From NCBI GenBank assembly GCA_022605955.1, contig JAKCOZ010000261.1:186001-250000 (forward strand): DNA of 64,000 nucleotides, read 5' to 3'. The first letter of the stretch is position 1. Every line of letters begins with the position of its first letter. Positions 1 to 11,264 of the stretch are shown one piece after another. This DNA comes from Rallus limicola. Taxonomy: Eukaryota > Chordata > Aves > Gruiformes > Rallidae. The notes under the pieces were generated by a model that was not told the DNA's origin, searched no databases, and saw only the letters and a program-made list of their open reading frames with translations. The translations under genes and the position numbers were made by a program.

Positions 1-1000
1 GCATAGCTTGTCTGAAACCTCCTAACAGGACACACGAGCAGACCCTGTCACTTTGGCTCTCAGCCTTTTCCTTTGCCTGGAAAGAGGGAACATGCCTGGA
101 ACCTCCTACGGTGCTTTTCTCGGCCCTAGCAGACTGCAGTTCAAAGCATGCTAAACGTCCAGCAATAATTCCCAAAGTAAAGAAGCTAGGCCTGAAAGGC
201 ATAGCTTGTCTGAAACCTCCTAACAGGACACATGAGCAGACCCTATCACTTTGGCTCTCAGCCTTTTCCTTTGCCTGGAAAGAGGGAACATGCCTGGAAC
301 CTCCTACGGTGCTTTTCTCGGCCCTAGCAGACTGCAGTTCAAAACATGCTAAACGTCCAGCAATAACTCCCAAAGTAAAGAAGCTAGGCCTGAAAGGCAT
401 AGCTTGTCTGAAACCTCCTAACAGGACACATGAGCAGCCCCTGTCACTTTGGCTCTCAGCCTTTTCCTTTGCCTGGAAAGAGGGAACATGCCTGGAACCT
501 CCTACGGTGCTTTTCTCGGCCCTAGCAGACTGCAGTTCAAAACATGCTAAACGTCCAGCAATAACTCCCAAAGTAAAGAAGCTAGGCCTGAAAGGCATAG
601 CTTGTCTGAAACCTCCTAACAGGACACACGAGCAGCCCCTGTCACTTTGGCTCTCAGCCTTTTCCTTTGCCTGGAAAGAGGGAACATGCCTGGAACCTCC
701 TACGGTGCTTTTCTCAGCCCTAGCAGACTGCAGTTCAAAACATGCTAAACGTCCAGCAATAACTCCCAAAGTAAAGAAGCTAGGCCTGAAAGGCATAGCT
801 TGTCTGAAACCTCCAAACATGACACACGAGCAGACCCTGTCACTTTGGTTCTCAGCCTTTTCCTTTGCCTGGAAAGAGGGAACATGCCTGGAACCTCCTA
901 CGGTGCTTTTCTCGGCCCTATCAGACTGCAGTTCAAAACATGCTAAACGTCCAGCAATAACTCCCAAAGTAAAGAAGCTAGGCATGAAAGGCATAGCTTG
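1..1000. repeat. Block 0: last 5 monomers of a block starting upstream
   Basis: Five monomers plus about 10 bp. The first carries aataattccc at about 165 instead of aataactccc. The last has cctccaaacatgac (about 811) and ctatcagac (about 919). The same two-variant ending closes the blocks at 7189-8772 and 8820-11195, so these three block ends share a recent ancestor. Confidence 0.93.
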
Positions 1001-1069
1001 TCCTGTTAGGAGGTTTCAGACAAGCTAGGCCTGAAAGGCATAGCTTGTCTGAAACCTCCTAACAGGACA
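999..1069. repeat. Palindromic junction 1 (canonical, 47 bp insertion at 1001-1047)
   Basis: Reference example. The preceding monomer ends aggcatgaaaggcatagcttg-like sequence at 1000. Then come 21 bp that are the exact reverse complement of monomer sequence lying downstream, followed by a 26 bp direct copy of the sequence just upstream. The result is two perfect 23 bp arms (999-1021 and 1047-1069) around a 25 bp core that is itself a hairpin with one mismatch and a 3-base loop. It could form a cruciform. Monomer orientation is the same on both sides, so this is not an inversion breakpoint of the array. Confidence 0.97.
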
Positions 1070-4000
1070 CACGAGCAGACCCTGTCACTTTGGCTCTCAG
1101 CCTTTTCCTTTGCCTGGAAAGAGGGAACATGCCTGGAACCTCCTACGGTGCTTTTCTCGGCCCTAGCAGACTGCAATTCAAAACATGCTAAACGTCCAGC
1201 AATAACTCCCAAAGTAAAGAAGCTAGGCCTGAAAGGCATAGCTTGTCTGAAACCTCCTAACATGACACACGAGCAGCCCCTGTCACTTTGGTTCTCAGCC
1301 TTTTCCTTTGCCTGGAAAGAGGGAACATGCCTGGAACCTCCTACGGTGCTTTTCTCGGCCCTAGCAGACTGCAGTTCAAAACATGCTAAACGTCCAGCAA
1401 TAACTCCCAAAGTAAAGAAGCTAGGCCTGAAAGGCATAGCTTGTCTGAAACCTCCTAACATGACACACGAGCAGCCCCTGTCACTTTGGTTCTCAGCCTT
1501 TTCCTTTGCCTGGAAAGAGGGAACATGCCTGGAACCTCCTACGGTGCTTTTCTCGGCCCTAGCAGACTGCAGTTCAAAACATGCTAAACGTCCAGCAATA
1601 ACTCCCAAAGTAAAGAAGCTAGGCCTGAAAGGCATAGCTTGTCTGAAACCTCCTAACAGGACACACGAGCAGCCCCTGTCACTTTGGCTCTCAGCCTTTT
1701 CCTTTGCCTGGAAAGAGGGAACATGCCTGGAACCTCCTACGGTGCTTTTCTTGGCCCTAGCAGACTGCAGTTCAAAACATGCTAAACGTCCAGCAATAAC
1801 TCCCAAAGTAAAGAAGCTAGGCCTGAAAGGCATAGCTTGTCTGAAACCTCCTAACAGGACACACGAGCAGACCCTGTCACTTTGGCTCTCAGCCTTTTCC
1901 TTTGCCTGGAAAGAGGGAACATGCCTGGAACCTCCTACGGTGCTTTTCTCGGCCCTAGCAGACTGCAGTTCAAAACATGCTAAACGTCCAGCAATAACTC
2001 CCAAAGTAAAGAAGCTAGGCCTGAAAGGCATAGCTTGTCTGAAACCTCCTAACAGGACACACGAGCAGCCCCTGTCACTTTGGTTCTCAGCCTTTTCCTT
2101 TGCCTGGAAAGAGGGAACATGCCTGGAACCTCCTACGGTGCTTTTCTCGGCCCTAGCAGACTGCAGTTCAAAACATGCTAAACGTCCAGCAATAACTCCC
2201 AAAGTAAAGAAGCTAGGCCTGAAAGGCATAGCTTGTCTGAAACCTCCTAACAGGACACACGAGCAGCCCCTGTCACTTTGGCTCTCAGCCTTTTCCTTTG
2301 CCTGGAAAGAGGGAACATGCCTGGAACCTCCTACGGTGCTTTTCTCGGCCCTAGCAGACTGCAGTTCAAAACATGCTAAACGTCCAGCAATAACTCCCAA
2401 AGTAAAGAAGCTAGGCCTGAAAGGCATAGCTTGTCTGAAAGCTCCTAACAGGACACACGAGCAGCCCCTGTCACTTTGGCTCTCAGCCTTTTCCTTTGCC
2501 TGGAAAGAGGGAACATGCCTGGAACCTCCTACGGTGCTTTTCTCGGCCCTAGCAGACTGCAGTTCAAAACATGCTAAACGTCCAGCAATAACTCCCAAAG
2601 TAAAGAAGCTAGGCCTGAAAGGCATAGCTTGTCTGAAACCTCCTAACAGGACACACGAGCAGACCCTGTCACTTTGGCTCTCAGCCTTTTCCTTTGCCTG
2701 GAAAGAGGGAACATGCCTGGAACCTCCTACTGTGCTTTTCTCGGCCCTAGCAGACTGCAGTTCAAAACATGCTAAACGTCCAGCAATAACTCCCAAAGTA
2801 AAGAAGCTAGGCCTGAAAGGCATAGCTTGTCTGAAACCTCCTAACAGGACACACGAGCAGACCCTGTCACTTTGGCTCTCAGCCTTTTCCTTTGCCTGGA
2901 AAGAGGGAACATGCCTGGAACCTCCTACGGTGCTTTTCTCGGCCCTAGCAGACTGCAGTTCAAAACATGCTAAACGTCCAGCAATAACTCCCAAAGTAAA
3001 GAAGCTAGGCCTGAAAGGCATAGCTTGTCTGAAACCTCCTAACAGGACACACGAGCAGACCCTGTCACTTTGGCTCTCAGCCTTTTCCTTTGCCTGGAAA
3101 GAGGGAACATGCCTGGAACCTCCTACGGTGCTTTTCTCGGCCCTAGCAGACTGCAGTTCAAAACATGCTAAACGTCCAGCAATAACTCCCAAAGTAAAGA
3201 AGCTAGGCCTGAAAGGCATAGCTTGTCTGAAACCTCCTAACAGGACACACGAGCAGACCCTGTCACTTTGGCTCTCAGCCTTTTCCTTTGCCTGGAAAGA
3301 GGGAACATGCCTGGAACCTCCTACGGTGCTTTTCTCGGCCCTAGCAGACTGCAGTTCAAAACATGCTAAACGTCCAGCAATAACTCCCAAAGTAAAGAAG
3401 CTAGGCCTGAAAGGCATAGCTTGTCTGAAACCTCCTAACATGACACACGAGCAGCCCCTGTCACTTTGGTTCTCAGCCTTTTCCTTTGCCTGGAAAGAGG
3501 GAACATGCCTGGAACCTCCTACGGTGCTTTTCTCGGCCCTAGCAGACTGCAGTTCAAAACATGCTAAACGTCCAGCAATAACTCCCAAAGTAAAGAAGCT
3601 AGGCCTGAAAGGCATAGCTTGTCTGAAACCTCCTAACAGGACACACGAGCAGCCCCTGTCACTTTGGCTCTCAGCCTTTTCCTTTGCCTGGAAAGAGGGA
3701 ACATGCCTGGAACCTCCTACGGTGCTTTTCTCGGCCCTAGCAGACTGCAGTTCAAAACATGCTAAACGTCCAGCAATAACTCCCAAAGTAAAGAAGCTAG
3801 GCCTGAAAGGCATAGCTTGTCTGAAACCTCCTAACAGGACACACGAGCAGACCCTGTCACTTTGGCTCTCAGCCTTTTCCTTTGCCTGGAAAGAGGGAAC
3901 ATGCCTGGAACCTCCTACGGTGCTTTTCTCAGCCCTAGCAGACTGCAGTTCAAAACATGCTAAACGTCCAGCAATAACTCCCAAAGTAAAGAAGCTAGGC

Positions 4001-4215
4001 CTGAAAGGCATAGCTTGTCTGAAACCTCCTAACATGACACACGAGCAGCCCCTGTCACTTTGGTTCTCAGCCTTTTCCTTTGCCTGGAAAGAGGGAACAT
4101 GCCTGGAACCTCCTACGGTGCTTTTCTCGGCCCTAGCAGACTGCAGTTCAAAACATGCTAAACGTCCAGCAATAACTCCCAAAGTAAAGAAGCTAGGCAT
4201 GAAAGGCATAGCTTG
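1048..4215. repeat. Block 1: 16 monomers
   Basis: Exactly 3168 bp (16 x 198). The first monomer has gcaattc in place of the PstI site, the next two carry the catgacacacgagcagccc / ggttctcag haplotype, and the third gtgcttttct-phased copy after that has ttcttggccc near 1750. This opening order is repeated in the blocks at 8820 and 11243. A gaaagctcc variant lies near 2437 and ctactgtgc near 2728. Confidence 0.93.
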
Positions 4216-4250
4216 TCCTGTTAGGAGGTCTGAAACCTCCTAACAGGACA
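4214..4250. repeat. Palindromic junction 2, centre-deleted (13 bp insertion)
   Basis: Only tcctgttaggagg (4216-4228) is inserted; 34 bp of the usual 47 bp insertion, including the whole hairpin core copy, is missing. What remains is a perfect 15 bp inverted repeat (4214-4228 and 4236-4250) around a 7-base spacer. Centre loss is the typical decay path of long palindromes. It is the only junction of this length in the window. Confidence 0.95.
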
Positions 4251-5218
4251 CACGAGCAGACCCTGTCACTTTGGCTCTCAGCCTTTTCCTTTGCCTGGAA
4301 AGAGGGAACATGCCTGGAACCTCCTACGGTGCTTTTCTTGGCCCTAGCAGACTGCAGTTCAAAACATGCTAAACGTCCAGCAATAACTCCCAAAGTAAAG
4401 AAGCTAGGCCTGAAAGGCATAGCTTGTCTGAAACCTCCTAACAGGACACACGAGCAGCCCCTGTCACTTTGGCTCTCAGCCTTTTCCTTTGCCTGGAAAG
4501 AGGGAACATGCCTGGAACCTCCTACGGTGCTTTTCTCGGCCCTAGCAGACTGCAGTTCAAAACATGCTAAACGTCCAGCAATAACTCCCAAAGTAAAGAA
4601 GCTAGGCCTGAAAGGCATAGCTTGTCTGAAACCTCCTAACAGGACACACGAGCAGCCCCTGTCACTTTGGCTCTCAGCCTTTTCCTTTGCCTGGAAAGAG
4701 GGAACATGCCTGGAACCTCCTAAGGTGCTTTTCTCGGCCCTAGCAGACTGCAGTTCAAAACATGCTAAACGTCCAGCAATAACTCCCAAAGTAAAGAAGC
4801 TAGGCCTGAAAGGCATAGCTTGTCTGAAACCTCCTAACAGGACACACGAGCAGACCCTGTCACTTTGGCTCTCAGCCTTTTCCTTTGCCTGGAAAGAGGG
4901 AACATGCCTGGAACCTCCTACGGTGCTTTTCTCGGCCCTAGCAGACTGCAGTTCAAAACATGCTAAACGTCCAGCAATAACTCCCAAAGTAAAGAAGCTA
5001 GGCCTGAAAGGCATAGCTTGTCTGAAACCTCCTAACATGACACACGAGCAGCCCCTGTCACTTTGGTTCTCAGCCTTTTCCTTTGCCTGGAAAGAGGGAA
5101 CATGCCTGGAACCTCCTACGGTGCTTTTCTCGGCCCTAGCAGACTGCAGTTCAAAACATGCTAAACGTCCAGCAATAACTCCCAAAGTAAAGAAGCTAGG
5201 CATGAAAGGCATAGCTTG
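4229..5218. repeat. Block 2: 5 monomers
   Basis: 990 bp. The first monomer carries ttcttggccc (about 4336), a variant otherwise found in the fourth monomer of blocks 1, 7 and 8, which suggests this block was cut from the middle of such a block. A private ctaaggtgc variant sits near 4721. It ends with a catgac/ggttctcag monomer. Confidence 0.92.
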
Positions 5219-5287
5219 TCCTGTTAGGAGGTTTCAGACAAGCTAGGCCTGAAAGGCATAGCTTGTCTGAAACCTCCTAACAGGACA
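5217..5287. repeat. Palindromic junction 3 (canonical)
   Basis: 47 bp insertion at 5219-5265 with perfect arms. It opens the first of six cassettes in which two junctions are separated by a single monomer. Confidence 0.96.
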
Positions 5288-5463
5288 CACGAGCAGACCC
5301 TGTCACTTTGGCTCTCAGCCTTTTCCTTTGCCTGGAAAGAGGGAACATGCCTGGAACCTCCTACGGTGCTTTTCTCGGCCCTAGCAGACTGCAATTCAAA
5401 ACATGCTAAACGTCCAGCAAAAACTCCCAAAGTAAAGAAGCTAGGCATGAAAGGCAGAGCTTG
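5266..5463. repeat. Block 3: single monomer
   Basis: One monomer between two junctions. It has gcaattc, ccagcaaaaactcc and ggcagagcttg, three variants shared with the single monomers at 6944 and 14505, so these three are copies of one lineage. Confidence 0.93.
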
Positions 5464-5532
5464 TCCTGTTGGGAGGTTTCAGACAATCTAGGCCTGAAAG
5501 GCATAGCTTGTCTGAAAGCTCCTAACAGTACA
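5462..5532. repeat. Palindromic junction 4 (B type, imperfect)
   Basis: 47 bp insertion at 5464-5510. Differences from canonical: ttgggagg instead of ttaggagg, gacaatcta instead of gacaagcta, and a right arm with gaaagctcc and acagtaca. Several stem mismatches result, so hairpin strength should be lower. The caatcta and acagtaca marks define the B type, seen six times. Confidence 0.94.
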
Positions 5533-6896
5533 CACGAGCAGACCCTGTCACTTTGGCTCTCAGCCTTTTCCTTTGCCTGGAAAGAGGGAACATGCCTGGA
5601 ACCTCCTACGTTGCTTTTCTCGGCCCTAGCAGACTGCAATTCAAAACATGCTAAACGTCCAGCAATAACTCCCAAAGTAAAGAAGCTAGGCCTGAAAGGC
5701 ATAGCTTGTCTGAAACCTCCTAACAGGACACACGATCAAACCCTTTCACTTTGGCTCTCAGCTTTTTCCTTTGCTTGGAAAGAGGGAACATGCCTGGAAC
5801 CTCCTACGGTGCTTTTCTCGGCCCTAGCAGACTGCAGCTCAAAACATGCTAAACGTCCAGCAATAACTCCCAAAGTAAAGAAGCTAGGCCTGAAAGGCAT
5901 AGCTTGTCTGAAACCTCCTAACAGGACACCCGAGCAGACCCTGTCACTTTGGCTCTCAGCCTTTTCCTTTGCCTGGAAAGAGGGAACATGCCTGGAACCT
6001 CCTACGGTGCTTTTCTCGGCCCTAGCAGACTGCAGTTCAAAACATGCTAAACGTCCAGCAATAACTCCCAAAGTAAAGAAGCTAGGCCTGAAAGGCATAG
6101 CTTGTCTGAAACCTCCTAACAGGACACACGAGCAGCCCCTGTCACTTTGGCTCTCAGCCTTTTCCTTTGCCTGGAAAGAGGGAACATGCCTGGAACCTCC
6201 TACGGTGCTTTTCTCGGCCCTAGCAGACTGCAGTTCAAAACATGCTAAACGTCCAGCAATAACTCCCAAAGTAAAGAAGCTAGGCCTGAAAGGCATAGCT
6301 TGTCTGAAACCTCCTAACAGGACACACGAGCAGCCCCTGTCACTTTGGCTCTCAGCCTTTTCCTTTGCCTGGAAAGAGGGAACATGCCTGGAACCTCCTA
6401 CGGTGCTTTTCTCGGCCCTAGCAGACTGCAGTTCAAAACATGCTAAACGTCCAGCAATAACTCCCAAAGTAAAGAAGCTAGGCCTGAAAGGCATAGCTTG
6501 TCTGAAACCTCCTAACAGGACACACGAGCAGACCCTGTCACTTTGGCTCTCAGCCTTTTCCTTTGCCTGGAAAGAGGGAACATGCCTGGAACCTCCTACG
6601 GTGCTTTTCTCGGCCCTAGCAGACTGCAGTTCAAAACATGCTAAACGTCCAGCAATAACTCCCAAAGTAAAGAAGCTAGGCCTGAAAGGCATAGCTTGTC
6701 TGAAACCTCCTAACATGACACACGAGCAGCCCCTGTCACTTTGGTTCTCAGCCTTTTCCTTTGCCTGGAAAGAGGGAACATGCCTGGAACCTCCTACGGT
6801 GCTTTTCTCGGCCCTAGAAGACTGCAGTTCAAAACATTATAAACGTCCAGCAATAACTCCCAAAGTAAAGAAGCTAGGCATGAAAGGCATAGCTTG
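5511..6896. repeat. Block 4: 7 monomers
   Basis: 1386 bp. The first monomer has acagtacac and ctacgttgc. The second carries the diverged haplotype cgatcaaaccctttcac / agctttttcctttgcttgg near 5733. The same opening occurs at 7189 and 14750. The last monomer has ctagaagac and acattataaac, also found before the junction at 14458. Confidence 0.93.
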
Positions 6897-6965
6897 TCCT
6901 GTTAGAAGGTTTCAGACAAGCTAGGCCTGAAAGGCATAGCTTGTCTGAAAGCTCATAACAGGACA
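6895..6965. repeat. Palindromic junction 5 (imperfect arms)
   Basis: 47 bp insertion at 6897-6943. The left arm has ttagaagg and the right arm gaaagctcataacagg, so the stem has internal mismatches. First junction of the second single-monomer cassette. Confidence 0.95.
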
Positions 6966-7141
6966 CACGAGCAGACCCTGTCACTTTGGCTCTCAGCCTT
7001 TTCCTTTGCCTGGAAAGAGGGAACATGCCTGGAACCTCCTACGGTGCTTTTCTCGGCCCTAGCAGACTGCAATTCAAAACATGCTAAACGTCCAGCAAAA
7101 ACTCCCAAAGTAAAGAAGCTAGGCATGAAAGGCAGAGCTTG
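6944..7141. repeat. Block 5: single monomer
   Basis: One monomer with gaaagctcataac, gcaattc, gcaaaaactcc and ggcagagcttg. The whole stretch, with its two junctions, recurs 7561 bp downstream. Confidence 0.93.
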
Positions 7142-7210
7142 TCCTGTTAGGAGGTTTCAGACAATCTAGGCCTGAAAGGCATAGCTTGTCTGAAAGCTCC
7201 TAACAGTACA
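7140..7210. repeat. Palindromic junction 6 (B type)
   Basis: 47 bp insertion at 7142-7188 with caatcta on the left and gaaagctcc/acagtaca on the right. The left arm is otherwise canonical. Confidence 0.95.
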
Positions 7211-8772
7211 CACGAGCAGACCCTGTCACTTTGGCTCTCAGCCTTTTCCTTTGCCTGGAAAGAGGGAACATGCCTGGAACCTCCTACGTTGCTTTTCTCG
7301 GCCCTAGCAGACTGCAATTCAAAACATGCTAAACGTCCAGCAATAACTCCCAAAGTAAAGAAGCTAGGCCTGAAAGGCATAGCTTGTCTGAAACCTCCTA
7401 ACAGGACACACGATCAAACCCTTTCACTTTGGCTCTCAGCTTTTTCCTTTGCTTGGAAAGAGGGAACATGCCTGGAACCTCCTACGGTGCTTTTCTCGGC
7501 CCTAGCAGACTGCAGCTCAAAACATGCTAAACGTCCAGCAATAACTCCCAAAGTAAAGAAGCTAGGCCTGAAAGGCATAGCTTGTCTGAAACCTCCTAAC
7601 AGGACACCCGAGCAGACCCTGTCACTTTGGCTCTCAGCCTTTTCCTTTGCCTGGAAAGAGGGAACATGCCTGGAACCTCCTACGGTGCTTTTCTCGGCCC
7701 TAGCAGACTGCAGTTCAAAACATGCTAAACGTCCAGCAATAACTCCCAAAGTAAAGAAGCTAGGCCTGAAAGGCATAGCTTGTCTGAAACCTCCTAACAG
7801 GACACCCGAGCAGACCCTGTCACTTTGGCTCTCAGCCTTTTCCTTTGCCTGGAAAGAGGGAACATGCCTGGAACCTCCTACGGTGCTTTTCTCGGCCCTA
7901 GCAGACTGCAGTTCAAAACATGCTAAACGTCCAGCAATAACTCCCAAAGTAAAGAAGCTAGGCCTGAAAGGCATAGCTTGTCTGAAACCTCCTAACAGGA
8001 CACACGAGCAGCCCCTGTCACTTTGGCTCTCAGCCTTTTCCTTTGCCTGGAAAGAGGGAACATGCCTGGAACCTCCTACGGTGCTTTTCTCGGCCCTAGC
8101 AGACTGCAGTTCAAAACATGCTAAACGTCCAGCAATAACTCCCAAAGTAAAGAAGCTAGGCCTGAAAGGCATAGCTTGTCTGAAACCTCCTAACAGGACA
8201 CACGAGCAGCCCCTGTCACTTTGGCTCTCAGCCTTTTCCTTTGCCTGGAAAGAGGGAACATGCCTGGAACCTCCTACGGTGCTTTTCTCGGCCCTAGCAG
8301 ACTGCAGTTCAAAACATGCTAAACGTCCAGCAATAACTCCCAAAGTAAAGAAGCTAGGCCTGAAAGGCATAGCTTGTCTGAAACCTCCTAACAGGACACA
8401 CGAGCAGACCCTGTCACTTTGGCTCTCAGCCTTTTCCTTTGCCTGGAAAGAGGGAACATGCCTGGAACCTCCTACGGTGCTTTTCTCAGCCCTAGCAGAC
8501 TGCAGTTCAAAACATGCTAAACGTCCAGAAATAACTCCCAAAGTAAAGAAGCTAGGCCTGAAAGGCATAGCTTGTCTGAAACCTCCAAACATGACACACG
8601 AGCAGACCCTGTCACTTTGGTTCTCAGCCTTTTCCTTTGCCTGGAAAGAGGGAACATGCCTGGAACCTCCTACGGTGCTTTTCTCGGCCCTATCAGACTG
8701 CAGTTCAAAACATGCTAAACGTCCAGCAATAACTCCCAAAGTAAAGAAGCTAGGCATGAAAGGCATAGCTTG
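7189..8772. repeat. Block 6: 8 monomers
   Basis: 1584 bp. Its opening is nearly the same as block 4 (acagtacac, ctacgttgc, cgatcaaaccctttcac at about 7411) but with one extra acacccgag monomer, as expected from unequal exchange. It ends with cctccaaacatgac and ctatcagac. A private ccagaaataac lies near 8526. Confidence 0.93.
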
Positions 8773-8841
8773 TCCTGTTAGGAGGTTTCAGACAAGCTAG
8801 GCCTGAAAGGCATAGCTTGTCTGAAACCTCCTAACAGGACA
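8771..8841. repeat. Palindromic junction 7 (canonical)
   Basis: 47 bp insertion at 8773-8819, perfect 23 bp arms, aggcatg mark upstream. Confidence 0.97.
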
Positions 8842-11195
8842 CACGAGCAGACCCTGTCACTTTGGCTCTCAGCCTTTTCCTTTGCCTGGAAAGAGGGAAC
8901 ATGCCTGGAACCTCCTACGGTGCTTTTCTCGGCCCTAGCAGACTGCAATTCAAAACATGCTAAACGTCCAGCAATAACTCCCAAAGTAAAGAAGCTAGGC
9001 CTGAAAGGCATAGCTTGTCTGAAACCTCCTAACATGACACACGAGCAGCCCCTGTCACTTTGGTTCTCAGCCTTTTCCTTTGCCTGGAAAGAGGGAACAT
9101 GCCTGGAACCTCCTACGGTGCTTTTCTCGGCCCTAGCAGACTGCAGTTCAAAACATGCTAAACGTCCAGCAATAACTCCCAAAGTAAAGAAGCTAGGCCT
9201 GAAAGGCATAGCTTGTCTGAAACCTCCTAACATGACACACGAGCAGCCCCTGTCACTTTGGTTCTCAGCCTTTTCCTTTGCCTGGAAAGAGGGAACATGC
9301 CTGGAACCTCCTACGGTGCTTTTCTCGGCCCTAGCAGACTGCAGTTCAAAACATGCTAAACGTCCAGCAATAACTCCCAAAGTAAAGAAGCTAGGCCTGA
9401 AAGGCATAGCTTGTCTGAAACCTCCTAACAGGACACACGAGCAGACCCTGTCACTTTGGCTCTCAGCCTTTTCCTTTGCCTGGAAAGAGGGAACATGCCT
9501 GGAACCTCCTACGGTGCTTTTCTTGGCCCTAGCAGACTGCAGTTCAAAACATGCTAAACGTCCAGCAATAACTCCCAAAGTAAAGAAGCTAGGCCTGAAA
9601 GGCATAGCTTGTCTGAAACCTCCTAACAGGACACACGAGCAGACCCTGTCACTTTGGCTCTCAGCCTTTTCCTTTGCCTGGAAAGAGGGAACATGCCTGG
9701 AACCTCCTACGGTGCTTTTCTCGGCCCTAGCAGACTGCAGTTCAAAACATGCTAAACGTCCAGCAATAACTCCCAAAGTAAAGAAGCTAGGCCTGAAAGG
9801 CATAGCTTGTCTGAAACCTCCTAACATGACACACGAGCAGCCCCTGTCACTTTGGTTCTCAGCCTTTTCCTTTGCCTGGAAAGAGGGAACATGCCTGGAA
9901 CCTCCTACGGTGCTTTTCTCGGCCCTAGCAGACTGCAGTTCAAAACATGCTAAACGTCCAGCAATAACTCCCAAAGTAAAGAAGCTAGGCCTGAAAGGCA
10001 TAGCTTGTCTGAAACCTCCTAACAGGACACACGAGCAGACCCTGTCACTTTGGCTCTCAGCCTTTTCCTTTGCCTGGAAAGAGGGAACATGCCTGGAACC
10101 TCCTACGGTGCTTTTCTCGGCCCTAGCAGACTGCAGTTCAAAACATGCTAAACGTCCAGCAATAACTCCCAAAGTAAAGAAGCTAGGCCTGAAAGGCATA
10201 GCTTGTCTGAAACCTCCTAACAGGACACACGAGCAGCCCCTGTCACTTTGGCTCTCAGCCTTTTCCTTTGCCTGGAAAGAGGGAACATGCCTGGAACCTC
10301 CTACGGTGCTTTTCTCGGCCCTAGCAGACTGCAGTTCAAAACATGCTAAACGTCCAGCAATAACTCCCAAAGTAAAGAAGCTAGGCCTGAAAGGCATAGC
10401 TTGTCTGAAACCTCCTAACAGGACACACGAGCAGACCCTGTCACTTTGGCTCTCAGCCTTTTCCTTTGCCTGGAAAGAGGGAACATGCCTGGAACCTCCT
10501 ACGGTGCTTTTCTCGGCCCTAGCAGACTGCAGTTCAAAGCATGCTAAACGTCCAGCAATAACTCCCAAAGTAAAGAAGCTAGGCCTGAAAGGCATAGCTT
10601 GTCTGAAACCTCCTAACAGGACACACGAGCAGCCCCTGTCACTTTGGCTCTCAGCCTTTTCCTTTGCCTGGAAAGAGGGAACATGCCTGGAACCTCCTAC
10701 GGTGCTTTTCTCGGCCCTAGCAGACTGCAGTTCAAAACATGCTAAACGTCCAGCAATAACTCCCAAAGTAAAGAAGCTAGGCCTGAAAGGCATAGCTTGT
10801 CTGAAACCTCCTAACAGGACACACGAGCAGCCCCTGTCACTTTGGCTCTCAGCCTTTTCCTTTGCCTGGAAAGAGGGAACATGCCTGGAACCTCCTACGG
10901 TGCTTTTCTCAGCCCTAGCAGACTGCAGTTCAAAACATGCTAAACGTCCAGCAATAACTCCCAAAGTAAAGAAGCTAGGCCTGAAAGGCATAGCTTGTCT
11001 GAAACCTCCAAACATGACACACGAGCAGACCCTGTCACTTTGGTTCTCAGCCTTTTCCTTTGCCTGGAAAGAGGGAACATGCCTGGAACCTCCTACGGTG
11101 CTTTTCTCGGCCCTATCAGACTGCAGTTCAAAACATGCTAAACGTCCAGCAATAACTCCCAAAGTAAAGAAGCTAGGCATGAAAGGCATAGCTTG
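8820..11195. repeat. Block 7: 12 monomers, first of a tandem pair
   Basis: 2376 bp. It has the same monomer order as the next block: gcaattc first, two catgac/ggttctcag monomers, and ttcttggccc near 9521. It differs at single sites, for example caaagcatg near 10536, and ends with the cctccaaacatgac and ctatcagac pair. Confidence 0.93.
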
Positions 11196-11264
11196 TCCTG
11201 TTAGGAGGTTTCAGACAAGCTAGGCCTGAAAGGCATAGCTTGTCTGAAACCTCCTAACAGGACA
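11194..11264. repeat. Palindromic junction 8 (canonical)
   Basis: 47 bp insertion at 11196-11242 with perfect arms. It separates two 12-monomer blocks, so junction plus block forms a 2423 bp repeat. Confidence 0.97.

Noticed and set aside
1001..1013. Telomere-like ttagg in the junction left arm
   Set aside because: ttaggagg occurs once per junction, not in tandem, and is simply the reverse complement of the monomer's cctcctaa.
1001..1047. Junction insertion as a MITE or other transposon
   Set aside because: The entire insertion is made of local monomer sequence (21 bp inverted copy plus 26 bp direct copy) with no foreign internal part. It always lies at one site, which fits template switching and amplification better.
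1148..4243. Long open reading frames on both strands as repetitive protein genes
   Set aside because: They are the satellite monomer read in its two stop-free frames. They begin at any atg or gtg of the repeat, change frame at each 47 bp junction, and are broken by 1 bp indels (16464, 24428, 29225) and stops (gtatag at 19811, 23224, 23818, 63950; tttga near 42761, 45580, 54876). No codon-position bias is apparent.
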